From Thorsellia anophelis DSM 18579 (lineage in GTDB: Bacteria; Pseudomonadota; Gammaproteobacteria; Enterobacterales; Thorselliaceae), in assembly GCF_900111395.1 (NCBI RefSeq), contig NZ_FOHV01000008.1, positions 62,001-126,000 of the forward strand: DNA of 64,000 nt, written 5' to 3'. The position numbers were made by a program, and so were the translations under genes. The notes beneath the pieces were generated by a model. It was not told the DNA's origin. It did no database searches and worked only from the letters and a program-made list of their open reading frames with translations. Below, one piece after another: positions 1 to 8,445 of the stretch. Positions within the stretch are counted from its first letter, which is position 1; the number at the start of each line of letters is the position of its first letter.

Positions 1-169
1 TACTTCTTTACTAGCTTTCATTAAGCATCTGAGTAACATCTTCCTAATTGATTAAAATGCGACTATAGTGATCTACTGCCATCTACCGATATGCTAGTTA
101 GCCAACCAAGCTTATTTTCCAAAGTCACGCTTTGCTTTTTTAATGCGTCATGCTTTATAAAGTAGTTTT

Positions 170-729
170 GACATCACCCTTAATTATAACGGCACTTAAT
201 CAATGATCCATTTCCATTTATCACTAAAATATCTCTTGAATACCGCAGCTAGATCCGATTTAACACCTATAGTTTGCTAGCCGATATTTTGACTTACCAT
301 TATTATGTATACCAGCTGCCTAATAGCTGTATTCATAGCAGATTCAAAAATGACTTTAAGATTATTACAAAACCTTCCCTACCCCGGTTTTGACAACAAC
401 ATACACTTATTACCCTGATAAATACTCACACCTTACAAGTAGCGAATACATCACGGTGACCGCATTTTTTAAAACGTGGAAGGTGCTCGCTTTTGAAAGA
501 AGTTTTTAAGGCTGAAGTTCTTTTGAAACCTGCGGCAAAGGTTGATAGGATTTTGTCAACCAGCCATACCACTATTTTTACAAAGAGAGCGTATTTATTA
601 CCCGTCTCATGATGTCCATACTACAAAGCCAGTGAAGTGTTAAACACAAGCTCAAGCGAAGCGACAAATGTCTCAAGCTTGCTGACTATGAGATCTTAAC
701 TGGAATTTGAAGGCTTGTAATTGTTTCAT
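170..729 (-). pseudogene. Decayed IS200/IS605 tnpB (RNA-guided nuclease family) relic
   Basis: Read leftward from an ATG at 729, the first residues (MKQLQAFKF...) match the start of TnpB proteins of the IS605 type, and are nearly the same as the start of the tnpB at 54712. Stop codons then interrupt every frame. Further fragments can be recognised in shifting frames: an ETGNKY-like stretch, then a KCGHRDVF-like stretch near 440-490 that has a counterpart in the relic at 24.07-24.39 kb. The partner tnpA relic starts 22 bases away on the other strand, so this was a divergent tnpB/tnpA element. It is non-coding today. The left limit is approximate. Confidence 0.55.
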
Positions 730-751
730 GTGTAGTATTATACTTTAGTCC

Positions 752-1136
752 ATGAAAAAAGAAACTAATATTCATCTAAGAATAGACTGTACTTTCCTAA
801 AATTTTTATCTTGGTGTTTGTTGGACTTACTCTATTATTTTAACCATATCGACGACAGGTATTTAAGCAATATACCATTAAAAGCTATGCGGTTGCTATA
901 CTAGTATACGCAATGATTTATGCGTTTTTGCAGCTGTTGAACTAGTCGAAAATGGACAGTGAGTGCTATTACGCTCGTTTACAGGTAAGCTCTTTTCCAA
1001 AATTAGTCATGCCCAGGTTATTATGAAGTTTAAAGACGATGCCTAGACGATTACTACAAAGGTATTCATTGAAACTCTAAGACACTTTGCCAGCAGTTTC
1101 TTTGGTGCGTCAATATCTATACTTGGTATTGTATAA
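752..1136 (+). pseudogene. tnpA: Decayed IS200/IS605 tnpA (Y1 transposase) relic
   Basis: A start-like ATG at 752 opens MKKETNIHLR, after which frameshifts and stops break the frame. Short conserved blocks survive: PYRRQVFK near 849, a degraded form of the segment around the HUH motif near 940-990, and the closing stretch near 1085-1130 with the gtgcgtcaatat sequence. That last block also occurs at 26.49 kb and, as gtacgtcagtat, in the tnpA at 54.3 kb on the opposite strand. TnpA of this family is a single-strand DNA Y1 transposase; this copy cannot encode one. Confidence 0.5.
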
Positions 1137-1328
1137 AAGTATACCTTACATCCTTACTTTGAAGGATGAAATTTCACACCATACCGGATAACTGAACGCA
1201 ATTTAACCACTTATACATGAATAGAAATATCATTTGACAATATAAATCAAACTTTTAGCTAATCTCCTAATATTAGTTATAAAATTATCGTAAAATGGAA
1301 TTTTTTAAATACACACTGAGGTCTTAAT

Positions 1329-1901
1329 ATGTATTTTAATGAGGATTTAACTCATTGCACAACTCAAACAAAAGAATTTTTGATTGAGGATATTATCAAT
1401 ATATTCAATGCTTGCTTTCAAGTTTCACACAACACCATTCTCATTAAAGGTGAAGATGAACCTATTTATTTGCCAGCTGATGAAACTCATTCATTTAACA
1501 GAATTATTTTTGCTAATGGTTTTTATGCCAGTGCATTACATGAAATAGCACACTGGTGTGTTGCAGGTCCGACTCGTTGGAATTTAATAGATTTTGGCTA
1601 TTGGTATTGTCCTGATGGTCGTGATAAAGAGACACAATCACAGTTTGAAAACGTAGAAATTGCTCCTCAATCTTATGAATGGATTTTTTCTGTTGCAGCA
1701 GGGTTTCCATTCCAAGTAAGTTGTGACAATCTGAATGGCTCATTTGAGCCTGACCACAGAGAATTTAAAAAACGCGTTCATGCTAAAGTACTTGAAAGGC
1801 TTAATTATCCTTTAGCACCGAGACCTGCAAAGTTAGTTAGGGCTTTACAAGTTTTTTATCAAACACCTAAGATAACGCAAGATAGTTTCTTAATTACTTG
1901 A
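1329..1901 (+). CDS. epmC: Elongation factor P hydroxylase EpmC
   Basis: The 190-residue protein matches the EpmC (YfcM) family, which hydroxylates the beta-lysylated lysine of elongation factor P, the last step of the EF-P modification made by EpmA and EpmB. A metal-binding HEIAH motif lies at residues 71-75, followed by W and a GPTRWNLIDFGYWYCPDGR segment typical of the family. Length is close to E. coli EpmC (about 182). The ATG has a GAGG ribosome site eight bases upstream. It stands alone; epmA, epmB and efp are not in the window, so whether the pathway is complete cannot be judged here. Confidence 0.93.
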   Translation: MYFNEDLTHCTTQTKEFLIEDIINIFNACFQVSHNTILIKGEDEPIYLPADETHSFNRIIFANGFYASALHEIAHWCVAGPTRWNLIDFGYWYCPDGRDKETQSQFENVEIAPQSYEWIFSVAAGFPFQVSCDNLNGSFEPDHREFKKRVHAKVLERLNYPLAPRPAKLVRALQVFYQTPKITQDSFLIT

Positions 1902-2146
1902 TTGATTCTAAGCGGTAACATGACTATTTAACACGATCAACATGGATCTATTTGTAAAAAAAATAATTCCTTCTTTAGACAAAAGCCACACGGGCTAAAA
2001 TATCAACACATGACAAGATGAATTACGCAACAATAACATTCACAATCAAATATTTAAAAACAAAATTTTGATATTTTATTTACTTTCAATTAATTATCCT
2101 CAGCTTGACAGAATAACTGTCGAATCAATTTAATGAGGATAAAATT

Positions 2147-3673
2147 ATGCGTTTTAAATATCTAATGTTGTTATCTATAGTAAGCCCATTAAGTGTCTTT
2201 GCAAACACGCAAGCTTGTGAAGAAGCACATATTGTAACAGATGGAAGTCCAAATTTTGCACTTGCCCATTCCATCTTTGCGCATTCTATCTATCAAGATG
2301 GTTCTAAAGAATGGCATCCTGATCCTGTATCTATGATCGTATTAGATAAATTAAATCAGCCTATAAAAGACTGTGATGTTGTTGTTAAAGCATCAAGTTT
2401 ATTAGATGGAAAATATTTTCCAATCACAACACGTAGTGATGAGAATGGAATGATTCAAGGTTGGTGGATAGCAGGAACTAAACCTGGTCATTTTTTAGAA
2501 GCTACTATTGTCGGTCAAACTTCACCAAATTTAATATTAGGTAGTACATCATATCAAGAAAATAGGACAGTAAGCCCTAGCTTGATGATTAGCTACTTCA
2601 ACGATAGTGAAGAAATTCGAAGTACAAGCGTTGATTTTACTGCGATTAAATCAACACCCGATACCTTATTTCATACTTTAAGTTGGTATGGGGATACGAT
2701 TGGGGATGTATACTTTGAACATAACCTATTCGGTGAGAAAAAGATCTCATTTGTTATGCTTCCTAATGCCCATCAAAGCCCAGAAATAATTGAAGATAAT
2801 GCAAACATTTGTCACAAGAATGGTATGTTAGCCTCAGCTCATAGCATTAAATGTACCCTTCCTTTTGATTGGCAAGAAAATGAACAATACTCTGTGAAAT
2901 TAAATATTTCAACTGAAAATTCACCGTTTCAAACATTTTCAGTTTCAATAGATAAACTATCAGATGATAATTCGTTTTCACAAGAATCTATCTTTAATGC
3001 ATCAATTGGTATTACTGCTGATTCTTTACCAAGACAATATTTTTCTCAGATAGAAGAAACAACACCTAAAGCAATGAACTGTGGCTTAACTGAATTACGT
3101 CAAGCAACTTTTTCAAATGTCGTGTATGGTTCTTCTGAACATATCAATGATAAAAAAGTTGCCTTAGCAAAAGTATCACGTCCATATATACCATTTATGG
3201 GTGGGCAATCCCTTTGTTTCAATTATGGTTATGGTAAAACAGAATTTTTTGCTAATAAACCTTCGCAAAATGATTCAGGTTTCTATTTGAGTACTGGTGG
3301 TGCAGTTGCACAAGGGTATATCAGTGAACCTTTAGAAAATTTCACTGATAATACAGCAATTATTGATCTAGAAGCTAAACTGTATACAGTTAGCGATAAG
3401 GTATCAATGATTCAATTAAACGAGAATCCTGAATTATGGACTATTGATTTAAATAAATATCGTGTAATGTCATTCAAATTCGATAATGATAATTTTATCG
3501 ATTCAATGAATCTACCTGAACTTGCTCATGAGAATAATGCATTAGTATTTGAAAATAAAAGTGATTATCAAATTCATATAGATTCACTTACAAATTCAAT
3601 CTCATTAGAGCCTGGAACTAAGGCGTCTCTTCTCATGCTAAATGGTGCTTGGACATTGACTAATCATAATTAA
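2147..3673 (+). CDS. Secreted protein of unknown function, Ig-like plus DUF3472-like regions
   Basis: The 508-residue protein starts with a clear Sec signal peptide (MRFKYLMLLSIVSPLSVFA, cleavage probably before NTQACEE). Residues about 50-130 look like an invasin-type Ig-like domain (VLDKLNQPIKDCDVVVKAS, then TTRSDENGMIQGWW). The middle (about 165-270) has a weak resemblance to DUF3472, with HTLSWYGDTIGDVYFE. Paired cysteines suggest a periplasmic or exported protein. A TTGACA box at 2105-2110 lies 17 bases from an ATTTAA. A strong intrinsic terminator follows the stop, so it is a single-gene unit. Function is unknown; a host-contact or surface role is only a guess. Confidence 0.6.
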   Translation: MRFKYLMLLSIVSPLSVFANTQACEEAHIVTDGSPNFALAHSIFAHSIYQDGSKEWHPDPVSMIVLDKLNQPIKDCDVVVKASSLLDGKYFPITTRSDENGMIQGWWIAGTKPGHFLEATIVGQTSPNLILGSTSYQENRTVSPSLMISYFNDSEEIRSTSVDFTAIKSTPDTLFHTLSWYGDTIGDVYFEHNLFGEKKISFVMLPNAHQSPEIIEDNANICHKNGMLASAHSIKCTLPFDWQENEQYSVKLNISTENSPFQTFSVSIDKLSDDNSFSQESIFNASIGITADSLPRQYFSQIEETTPKAMNCGLTELRQATFSNVVYGSSEHINDKKVALAKVSRPYIPFMGGQSLCFNYGYGKTEFFANKPSQNDSGFYLSTGGAVAQGYISEPLENFTDNTAIIDLEAKLYTVSDKVSMIQLNENPELWTIDLNKYRVMSFKFDNDNFIDSMNLPELAHENNALVFENKSDYQIHIDSLTNSISLEPGTKASLLMLNGAWTLTNHN

Positions 3674-3691
3674 TATTTGCTATTTCTAGTT

Positions 3692-3727
3692 AAAGCAAGG
3701 TTATTTTATTTAACCTTGCTTTTTTTG
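3692..3727 (+). terminator. Rho-independent terminator of the 508-residue secreted protein gene
   Basis: A perfect 10-bp stem (AGCAAGGTTA at 3694-3703 against TAACCTTGCT at 3711-3720) with a 7-base loop is followed by a run of six or more T. It sits 20 bases after the stop codon of the upstream gene. Confidence 0.9.
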
Positions 3728-4160
3728 TTGAGCTAATAAATACACATTAGCGAGGTCGTTTATGATCTCTTTCTTATTTGTTTTTTAGGTCGTTGTACTG
3801 GCGGACCAGTATCTATTTTCAAGGATTATATAGCATAAAAAAGAACACCTCTAAAATAACAACTTCGTTGTTATGCCATTTATTTCAGCCCTAAAGAATG
3901 GGATTTTACGCCAAAATGGATAAATCTCTCAACAAATCGTTATTCAAATACTGCTAAAGACATTGTTTCAACATCTCATAATGACCTTATAATAATATAA
4001 TATTCATATTAAAAGTGGGTTAGATCAATTTAAGCTCGCTATTTAATTGATCGATTCAAAGAAATACGTCAAACTGAATGAGAACTATTTTCATTTATGT
4101 TAGAATTGTACTAAAATAAGATATCGAATCATTAAAATATATAACATTAGGAAATCCACT
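3728..4160. other. Non-coding stretch with an IS-end-like palindrome
   Basis: No credible gene is seen. At 3856-3874 there is a perfect 8-bp palindrome (ataacaac/gttgttat, 3-base loop). It is followed near 3887 by gccctaaagaatgggatttt, which resembles the end of the IS200/IS605 element at 54.2 kb when read on the opposite strand (gccctaaagggcaaagtttt). This is probably a leftover transposon end. The region also carries the upstream sequence of the ABC transporter operon. Confidence 0.4.
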
Positions 4161-5852
4161 TTGTCCCATACTTCAAGTTTTAGCCTCAAGCTCAAACATG
4201 CGATTCAATTACAAACCCAGCGCGGTTGGCTTAGTTTAATGGTTGCCTTAGTTGTTGCCTTAGTCGTTCTTTCTCCTATAGTAACCCTTTTTATTTGGTC
4301 TTTTTCTGCTGATTTTAGCCATTGGCTTCATTTACTTAATTATGTCATACCAAATGTTGCGTTAAATACACTTTTGCTGTTAGTTGGTGTAGGTATAGTC
4401 GTTACATTGCTAGGAACTGGTTCAGCTTACTTAATGACCTTCTACCATTTCCCAACTAAAAAAATTCTCAATTGGGCATTATTACTCCCCTTAGCCGTAC
4501 CAACTTATATCATAGCCTTTACTTATTTAGATTTACTTCATCCTTTAGGACCTATTCAATCATTGCTAAGGGACATACTCGGTTATGATTCTCCAAGGCA
4601 GTTTCAACTTCCTACAATTAGAAGTTATCCATTGATAAGTGCGATTTTTTTATTAGGCTTCGTCTTGTATCCATACGTATATTTAAGCACACGAGCCATG
4701 CTCATTACGCAATCATCAAACCTTATTGAAGCAGCAAGGAGTCTTGGTACCAGTAACGTAGGTGTGATATTTCGTGTTGTGCTACCATTATCTAGGCCAG
4801 CTATCATTGTTGGTCTAAGTCTTGCCTTGTTAGAAACATTAAATGATATTGGAGCATCTGAATTTTTAGGAGTACAAACCCTAACAACTTCAATCTATTC
4901 AACATGGGCTAGTCGTTCAAATTTTGCTGGTGCAGCTCAAATAGCACTTAGTATGCTGTTAATTGTTGTTTTTATTATTACACTAGAAAAAAGAGCTCGA
5001 CGATCCTCTAGATATACTACAAGTTCTCGCTCAAAAACAATTCAACCTAAACGTGTCAATAAAACTAAAGGAATTGTAATTGCAGCTTTATGCTGGACTC
5101 CAGTATCACTTGGTTTCATCCTTCCATCGAGTTACCTACTTCATGAAAGTATTAGGAGGTGGTTTAGTGAAGAGGGACTGTCGGATAAGCTATTTAATAG
5201 CGCGCTTAATACTTATTTTATTTCTTTTACGGCAGTTTTGGTAACAGTATTCTTAGGCCTTTGTGTCGCTTGGACAGCTAGACGCTTAAGCGATTCAAAA
5301 AATGCTTTTATTCCTCAATTATTAAAAAACATAGCCTGTCTAGGATATGCCATTCCTGCAACCGTTCTTGCTATCGGTTTATTAACGCCATTTGGTTGGA
5401 CTGATAAAATTCTATATTCCATGAGCTTAGGGAATCAAGTTATGCTAGGTTCTGTAATTGGTATTACAGTTGCTTATGTTATTCGCTTTATGGCAATTTC
5501 AACAGGGAGCTTCGAAGCTGGTTTAGCACGCATATCCCCTTCTTTAGAGCAATCATCTAGATTATTAGGTATGCACAGTTGGCAAACTTTGTATCGTGTT
5601 CACATTCCATTATTAAAACCATCCATGATTACAGCCGCCCTACTTATATTTGTAGATGCGATGAAAGAATTGCCTGCAACTTTGCTATTACGGCCAGTTA
5701 ATTTTGAGACTCTAGCAACCTTACTTTATGCTGAAGCTTCCAGAGGTGCATATGAAGAAGGCGCAATAGCAGCAATGTTAATTGTTTTAGTAGGTCTATT
5801 GCCTGTTATTTTATTAGCTCGCTCACAGCGAAACTCTTACTCTGCTTATTAA
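4161..5852 (+). CDS. Fe3+-type ABC transporter permease (FbpB/AfuB family)
   Basis: The 563-residue inner-membrane protein has about 12 hydrophobic segments arranged as two tandem permease halves. Each half carries the EAA loop that contacts the ATPase (IEAARSLGTSNVGVIFRVVLPL near residue 190; LEQSSRLLGMHSWQTLYRVHIPLL near 460). This fused layout is typical of FbpB/SfuB/HitB iron(III) permeases, but related systems move thiamine or phosphonates, so the substrate is inferred. The start is TTG with a taggaa ribosome site. The ATPase gene follows 8 bases after the stop. No periplasmic binding-protein gene lies beside it, where one is usually found. Confidence 0.82.
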   Translation: MSHTSSFSLKLKHAIQLQTQRGWLSLMVALVVALVVLSPIVTLFIWSFSADFSHWLHLLNYVIPNVALNTLLLLVGVGIVVTLLGTGSAYLMTFYHFPTKKILNWALLLPLAVPTYIIAFTYLDLLHPLGPIQSLLRDILGYDSPRQFQLPTIRSYPLISAIFLLGFVLYPYVYLSTRAMLITQSSNLIEAARSLGTSNVGVIFRVVLPLSRPAIIVGLSLALLETLNDIGASEFLGVQTLTTSIYSTWASRSNFAGAAQIALSMLLIVVFIITLEKRARRSSRYTTSSRSKTIQPKRVNKTKGIVIAALCWTPVSLGFILPSSYLLHESIRRWFSEEGLSDKLFNSALNTYFISFTAVLVTVFLGLCVAWTARRLSDSKNAFIPQLLKNIACLGYAIPATVLAIGLLTPFGWTDKILYSMSLGNQVMLGSVIGITVAYVIRFMAISTGSFEAGLARISPSLEQSSRLLGMHSWQTLYRVHIPLLKPSMITAALLIFVDAMKELPATLLLRPVNFETLATLLYAEASRGAYEEGAIAAMLIVLVGLLPVILLARSQRNSYSAY

Positions 5853-5860
5853 GGTATTCT

Positions 5861-6580
5861 ATGCAAGATTTTTTAAACCTCGACTCAATTACAGTTTGTT
5901 ATTCAGAGCATGCGATTATTGAAAACTTATCATTAATCCTACCTAAAGGAAAAATTGGCTGTTTTTTAGGTGAATCTGGTTGTGGTAAAACAACGTTATT
6001 ACGGTGCATTGCGGGCTTTGAACCACTTTGCGATGGCAGCATAATCTTAGATAACAATGTAATTTCAACAGCAAATCATCTTACATTACCTGAAAAAAGA
6101 CTGGTTGGAATGGTGTTTCAAGATTATGCTCTATTCCCACACTTAACGGTTATAGAGAATATTAGTTTTGGATTAAAACATTTAAACAAAGAAGTTCGCT
6201 TAGAAAAAGTAAATTCACTACTTGCTTTAGTAGGTCTTGAAGATCTTGCAAAGCGCTACCCTCATGCTCTTTCTGGTGGCCAGCAACAACGTGTTGCGTT
6301 AGCAAGAGCATTAGCACCTGAGCCTAAATTACTATTATTAGATGAACCATTCTCGAATTTAGATGTTGAAACACGCGAACGTTTACTCCCAGAGTTATTA
6401 GACATACTAAAAGCAACAGGGCAAACAGCTATCTTAGTAACTCATAATCAAAGGGAAGCTTTTGCGATGGCTGATCTTGTAGGTGTCATAACTAATAAAC
6501 AACTTATTCAATGGGGTACACCTGAGGAAATTCAACACACACCTGCTAATGATTGGGTTCGTAAATTTATTAGAAGCTAA
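5861..6580 (+). CDS. ABC transporter ATPase, Fe3+-type, short form (FbpC-like)
   Basis: The 239-residue protein energises the preceding permease. Walker A is GESGCGKTT (residues 38-46), the signature is LSGGQQQRVALARA (about 137) and Walker B is LLLLDEPFSNLD. The switch histidine follows in LVTHNQREAF. FbpC/PotA-type ATPases usually run to about 350 residues with a C-terminal TOBE regulatory domain. This one ends soon after the nucleotide-binding domain, so substrate-linked regulation through TOBE is absent. Operon with the permease (8-base gap). Confidence 0.85.
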   Translation: MQDFLNLDSITVCYSEHAIIENLSLILPKGKIGCFLGESGCGKTTLLRCIAGFEPLCDGSIILDNNVISTANHLTLPEKRLVGMVFQDYALFPHLTVIENISFGLKHLNKEVRLEKVNSLLALVGLEDLAKRYPHALSGGQQQRVALARALAPEPKLLLLDEPFSNLDVETRERLLPELLDILKATGQTAILVTHNQREAFAMADLVGVITNKQLIQWGTPEEIQHTPANDWVRKFIRS

Positions 6581-6710
6581 TAATGATTAGGATGGTAAAT
6601 TAAATATATTTTTTTACTGCTTAAGCTGAATTTTAAAATTAGTTTGTAATTTAATCATCTTTGGACCTCTATAAACTAAAGGGATATTATTTTTTCCCTA
6701 ACAATATTAA

Positions 6711-7028
6711 GCTTCACTCGTAATAGAATTTCCTGCCGGGAAAGTTAAACTAACTTACAATTTTAAGGTTAAAGATAATTCTTTATACTCATTATTGTAT
6801 CTATTTCCAGTATCAGCAGATTCTGATTATGTAGATTGAAATACGATATCAGAAATTCTCAAGCCCAAAATTGGTGCTAAAGAATGGTTCGTTGTGGAAG
6901 TTAGAGAAGGTGATAAAGAAGCAATGCTTTATTACGGATTAATAGTAGCTCATCCTAAAGGTGATAAAATTGATATGCTAAAATTTTTCCCAACTAAAAA
7001 TCAGTTAGTTATGTTTGACATTGCCTAA
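6711..7028 (+). pseudogene. Broken gene remnant, unknown product
   Basis: One frame reads ...PAGKVKLTYNFKVKDNSLY... up to a TGA at 6837-6839. It then continues in the same frame as NTISEILKPKIGAKEWFVVEVREGD to the TAA at 7026-7028. There is an in-frame TAA just upstream and no start codon, so the gene has lost its beginning and carries a nonsense codon. The amino-acid pattern looks protein-like (regular hydrophobic spacing, KG/DG turns), but I do not recognise the family. Confidence 0.5.
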
Positions 7029-7169
7029 AGATAAATTTATGGGGAGCACAAAAAAGTAATCTTAGAGGAATTTTCGATTCGCTTGAATATCAACTAAAAA
7101 ATTATTTTAAGTTAGCCACAAGACAAACTCCCTTGACTAACTTGATTGTATTATTAAAAGTATACTTTC

Positions 7170-7487
7170 CTAAAACCATAAACAATTTCTATATTTAATT
7201 ACAAAGCAATAAAACCATACAGCAATCAAAATACAGTAACTTGAAGTTATAAAATGGCATTTAAAGCGCATTAAGAAAATATAAATAACAATTGGAACAG
7301 TAGCATAGACTATACCTAGTGCCATTGATCGACGTATGTCGTTAACCTCCAAAATTCTGAGTACATCGCATACTGTTTGAATTCCTTCAGTACCTAAAAA
7401 ATCTTCATATTCAAGTGAACTTAATATGAAGATTAAGATAGTTAGCGTCATTATATAAATAAAAAGAAAAGCTTTTAGAAGGTTCAC
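7170..7487 (-). CDS. Small membrane protein of unknown function
   Basis: This 105-residue ORF has three hydrophobic segments: about residues 4-23, 58-75 and 83-97. The start is GTG with AGG a few bases upstream. I do not recognise the family. It lies just downstream of the DUF975 membrane protein on the same strand with an 87-base gap, and the two could be co-transcribed. It could also be a chance ORF; the segment layout favours a real but poorly conserved gene. Confidence 0.45.
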   Translation of the reverse strand: MNLLKAFLFIYIMTLTILIFILSSLEYEDFLGTEGIQTVCDVLRILEVNDIRRSMALGIVYATVPIVIYIFLMRFKCHFITSSYCILIAVWFYCFVIKYRNCLWF

Positions 7488-7574
7488 CCTGATTACCTAT
7501 ATACTTTGAAAAAGCGTCTCTTACAAAACAAAGTACCCCGTACTTATTACACATTACAATTTAATCTTCAATAC

Positions 7575-8384
7575 CTATATTAGAATTGATTTTTTTTCCT
7601 CTTTTGCTAAATTATCATGACTATCACTTTGCATCGTGATATCTAGATAAAAAATAGCCAATGTAGTTTTGAAATATACATAAAAAGGACACATTAAGAT
7701 TAAACTGATAATGAGTTGTGCTATGTCAAATGCTAAAGGATTATTTGAAAATAAAAATACTGCAGCTAACTCGACAATGATGGATGTAACGACAAGAGTT
7801 AAGATAAACCATGCTACAAAACTCACTGCTAAACTAAATAATTCCCCTTTTTTACCATTCATTAACTCGCAAGATTGTGTGATTGCTTGGTTTGGCGTCA
7901 TATCAGGGTTATCCTTTAGTAAATAGATAGCCATTGAGTAAGAATGCATCTTAATAATACCTGGTATAATGAATAAAAGTGTCCAGCCAAAGATATAAAT
8001 AAAATATAAAAACCAAAATGTAATCATCCTTACCGGTTGCGTCTTAAGCGGTGTAAATATTTCATCTAATACAATTGGCTGTTTCCTTGCCAAAGCGAGC
8101 GCTAACCAATTAAAACCACCCCAAAAAGGGGACAGCACAACCCCAATAACCATGACTAAGAACAAATTACTCATAAGAAATGATAATTCTTCACGAGAAA
8201 CGCCGTTTAGATTGCCTAGACTCATAGCTATTTGAAATTTCAAATAAACATCTCTTGAGGTTAATAAAAATATAATACTCCCGAGTGTTTCATAGAAAAA
8301 AAGGCCTATACAACAAGCGATCAACATTAGTTGCCAATTACCAGATAAAGCAGTGCGAGCTTTCTTACGATAAATATTATTCAT
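7575..8384 (-). CDS. DUF975-like integral membrane protein
   Basis: The 269-residue protein opens with YRKKARTALSGNWQLML, the N-terminal pattern of DUF975 proteins, followed by five or six membrane segments. A central motif (KMHSYSMAIYLLKDNPDMTPNQAITQSCELMNGKKGELF) is also typical of the family. The function of DUF975 proteins is not established. The C-terminus is charged and cytoplasmic-looking. Confidence 0.7.
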   Translation of the reverse strand: MNNIYRKKARTALSGNWQLMLIACCIGLFFYETLGSIIFLLTSRDVYLKFQIAMSLGNLNGVSREELSFLMSNLFLVMVIGVVLSPFWGGFNWLALALARKQPIVLDEIFTPLKTQPVRMITFWFLYFIYIFGWTLLFIIPGIIKMHSYSMAIYLLKDNPDMTPNQAITQSCELMNGKKGELFSLAVSFVAWFILTLVVTSIIVELAAVFLFSNNPLAFDIAQLIISLILMCPFYVYFKTTLAIFYLDITMQSDSHDNLAKEEKKSILI

Positions 8385-8445
8385 TTTTTTTTCCTGTTAA
8401 GTTCAACAAAGTCAATTGATAGCATTTAAAAAGTACAGTTTAGCG

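Noticed and set aside
1-1328. Possible CRISPR or phage remnants in the gene-poor start
   Set aside because: No regularly spaced direct repeats; the recognisable blocks fit IS200/IS605 tnpB and tnpA relics instead.
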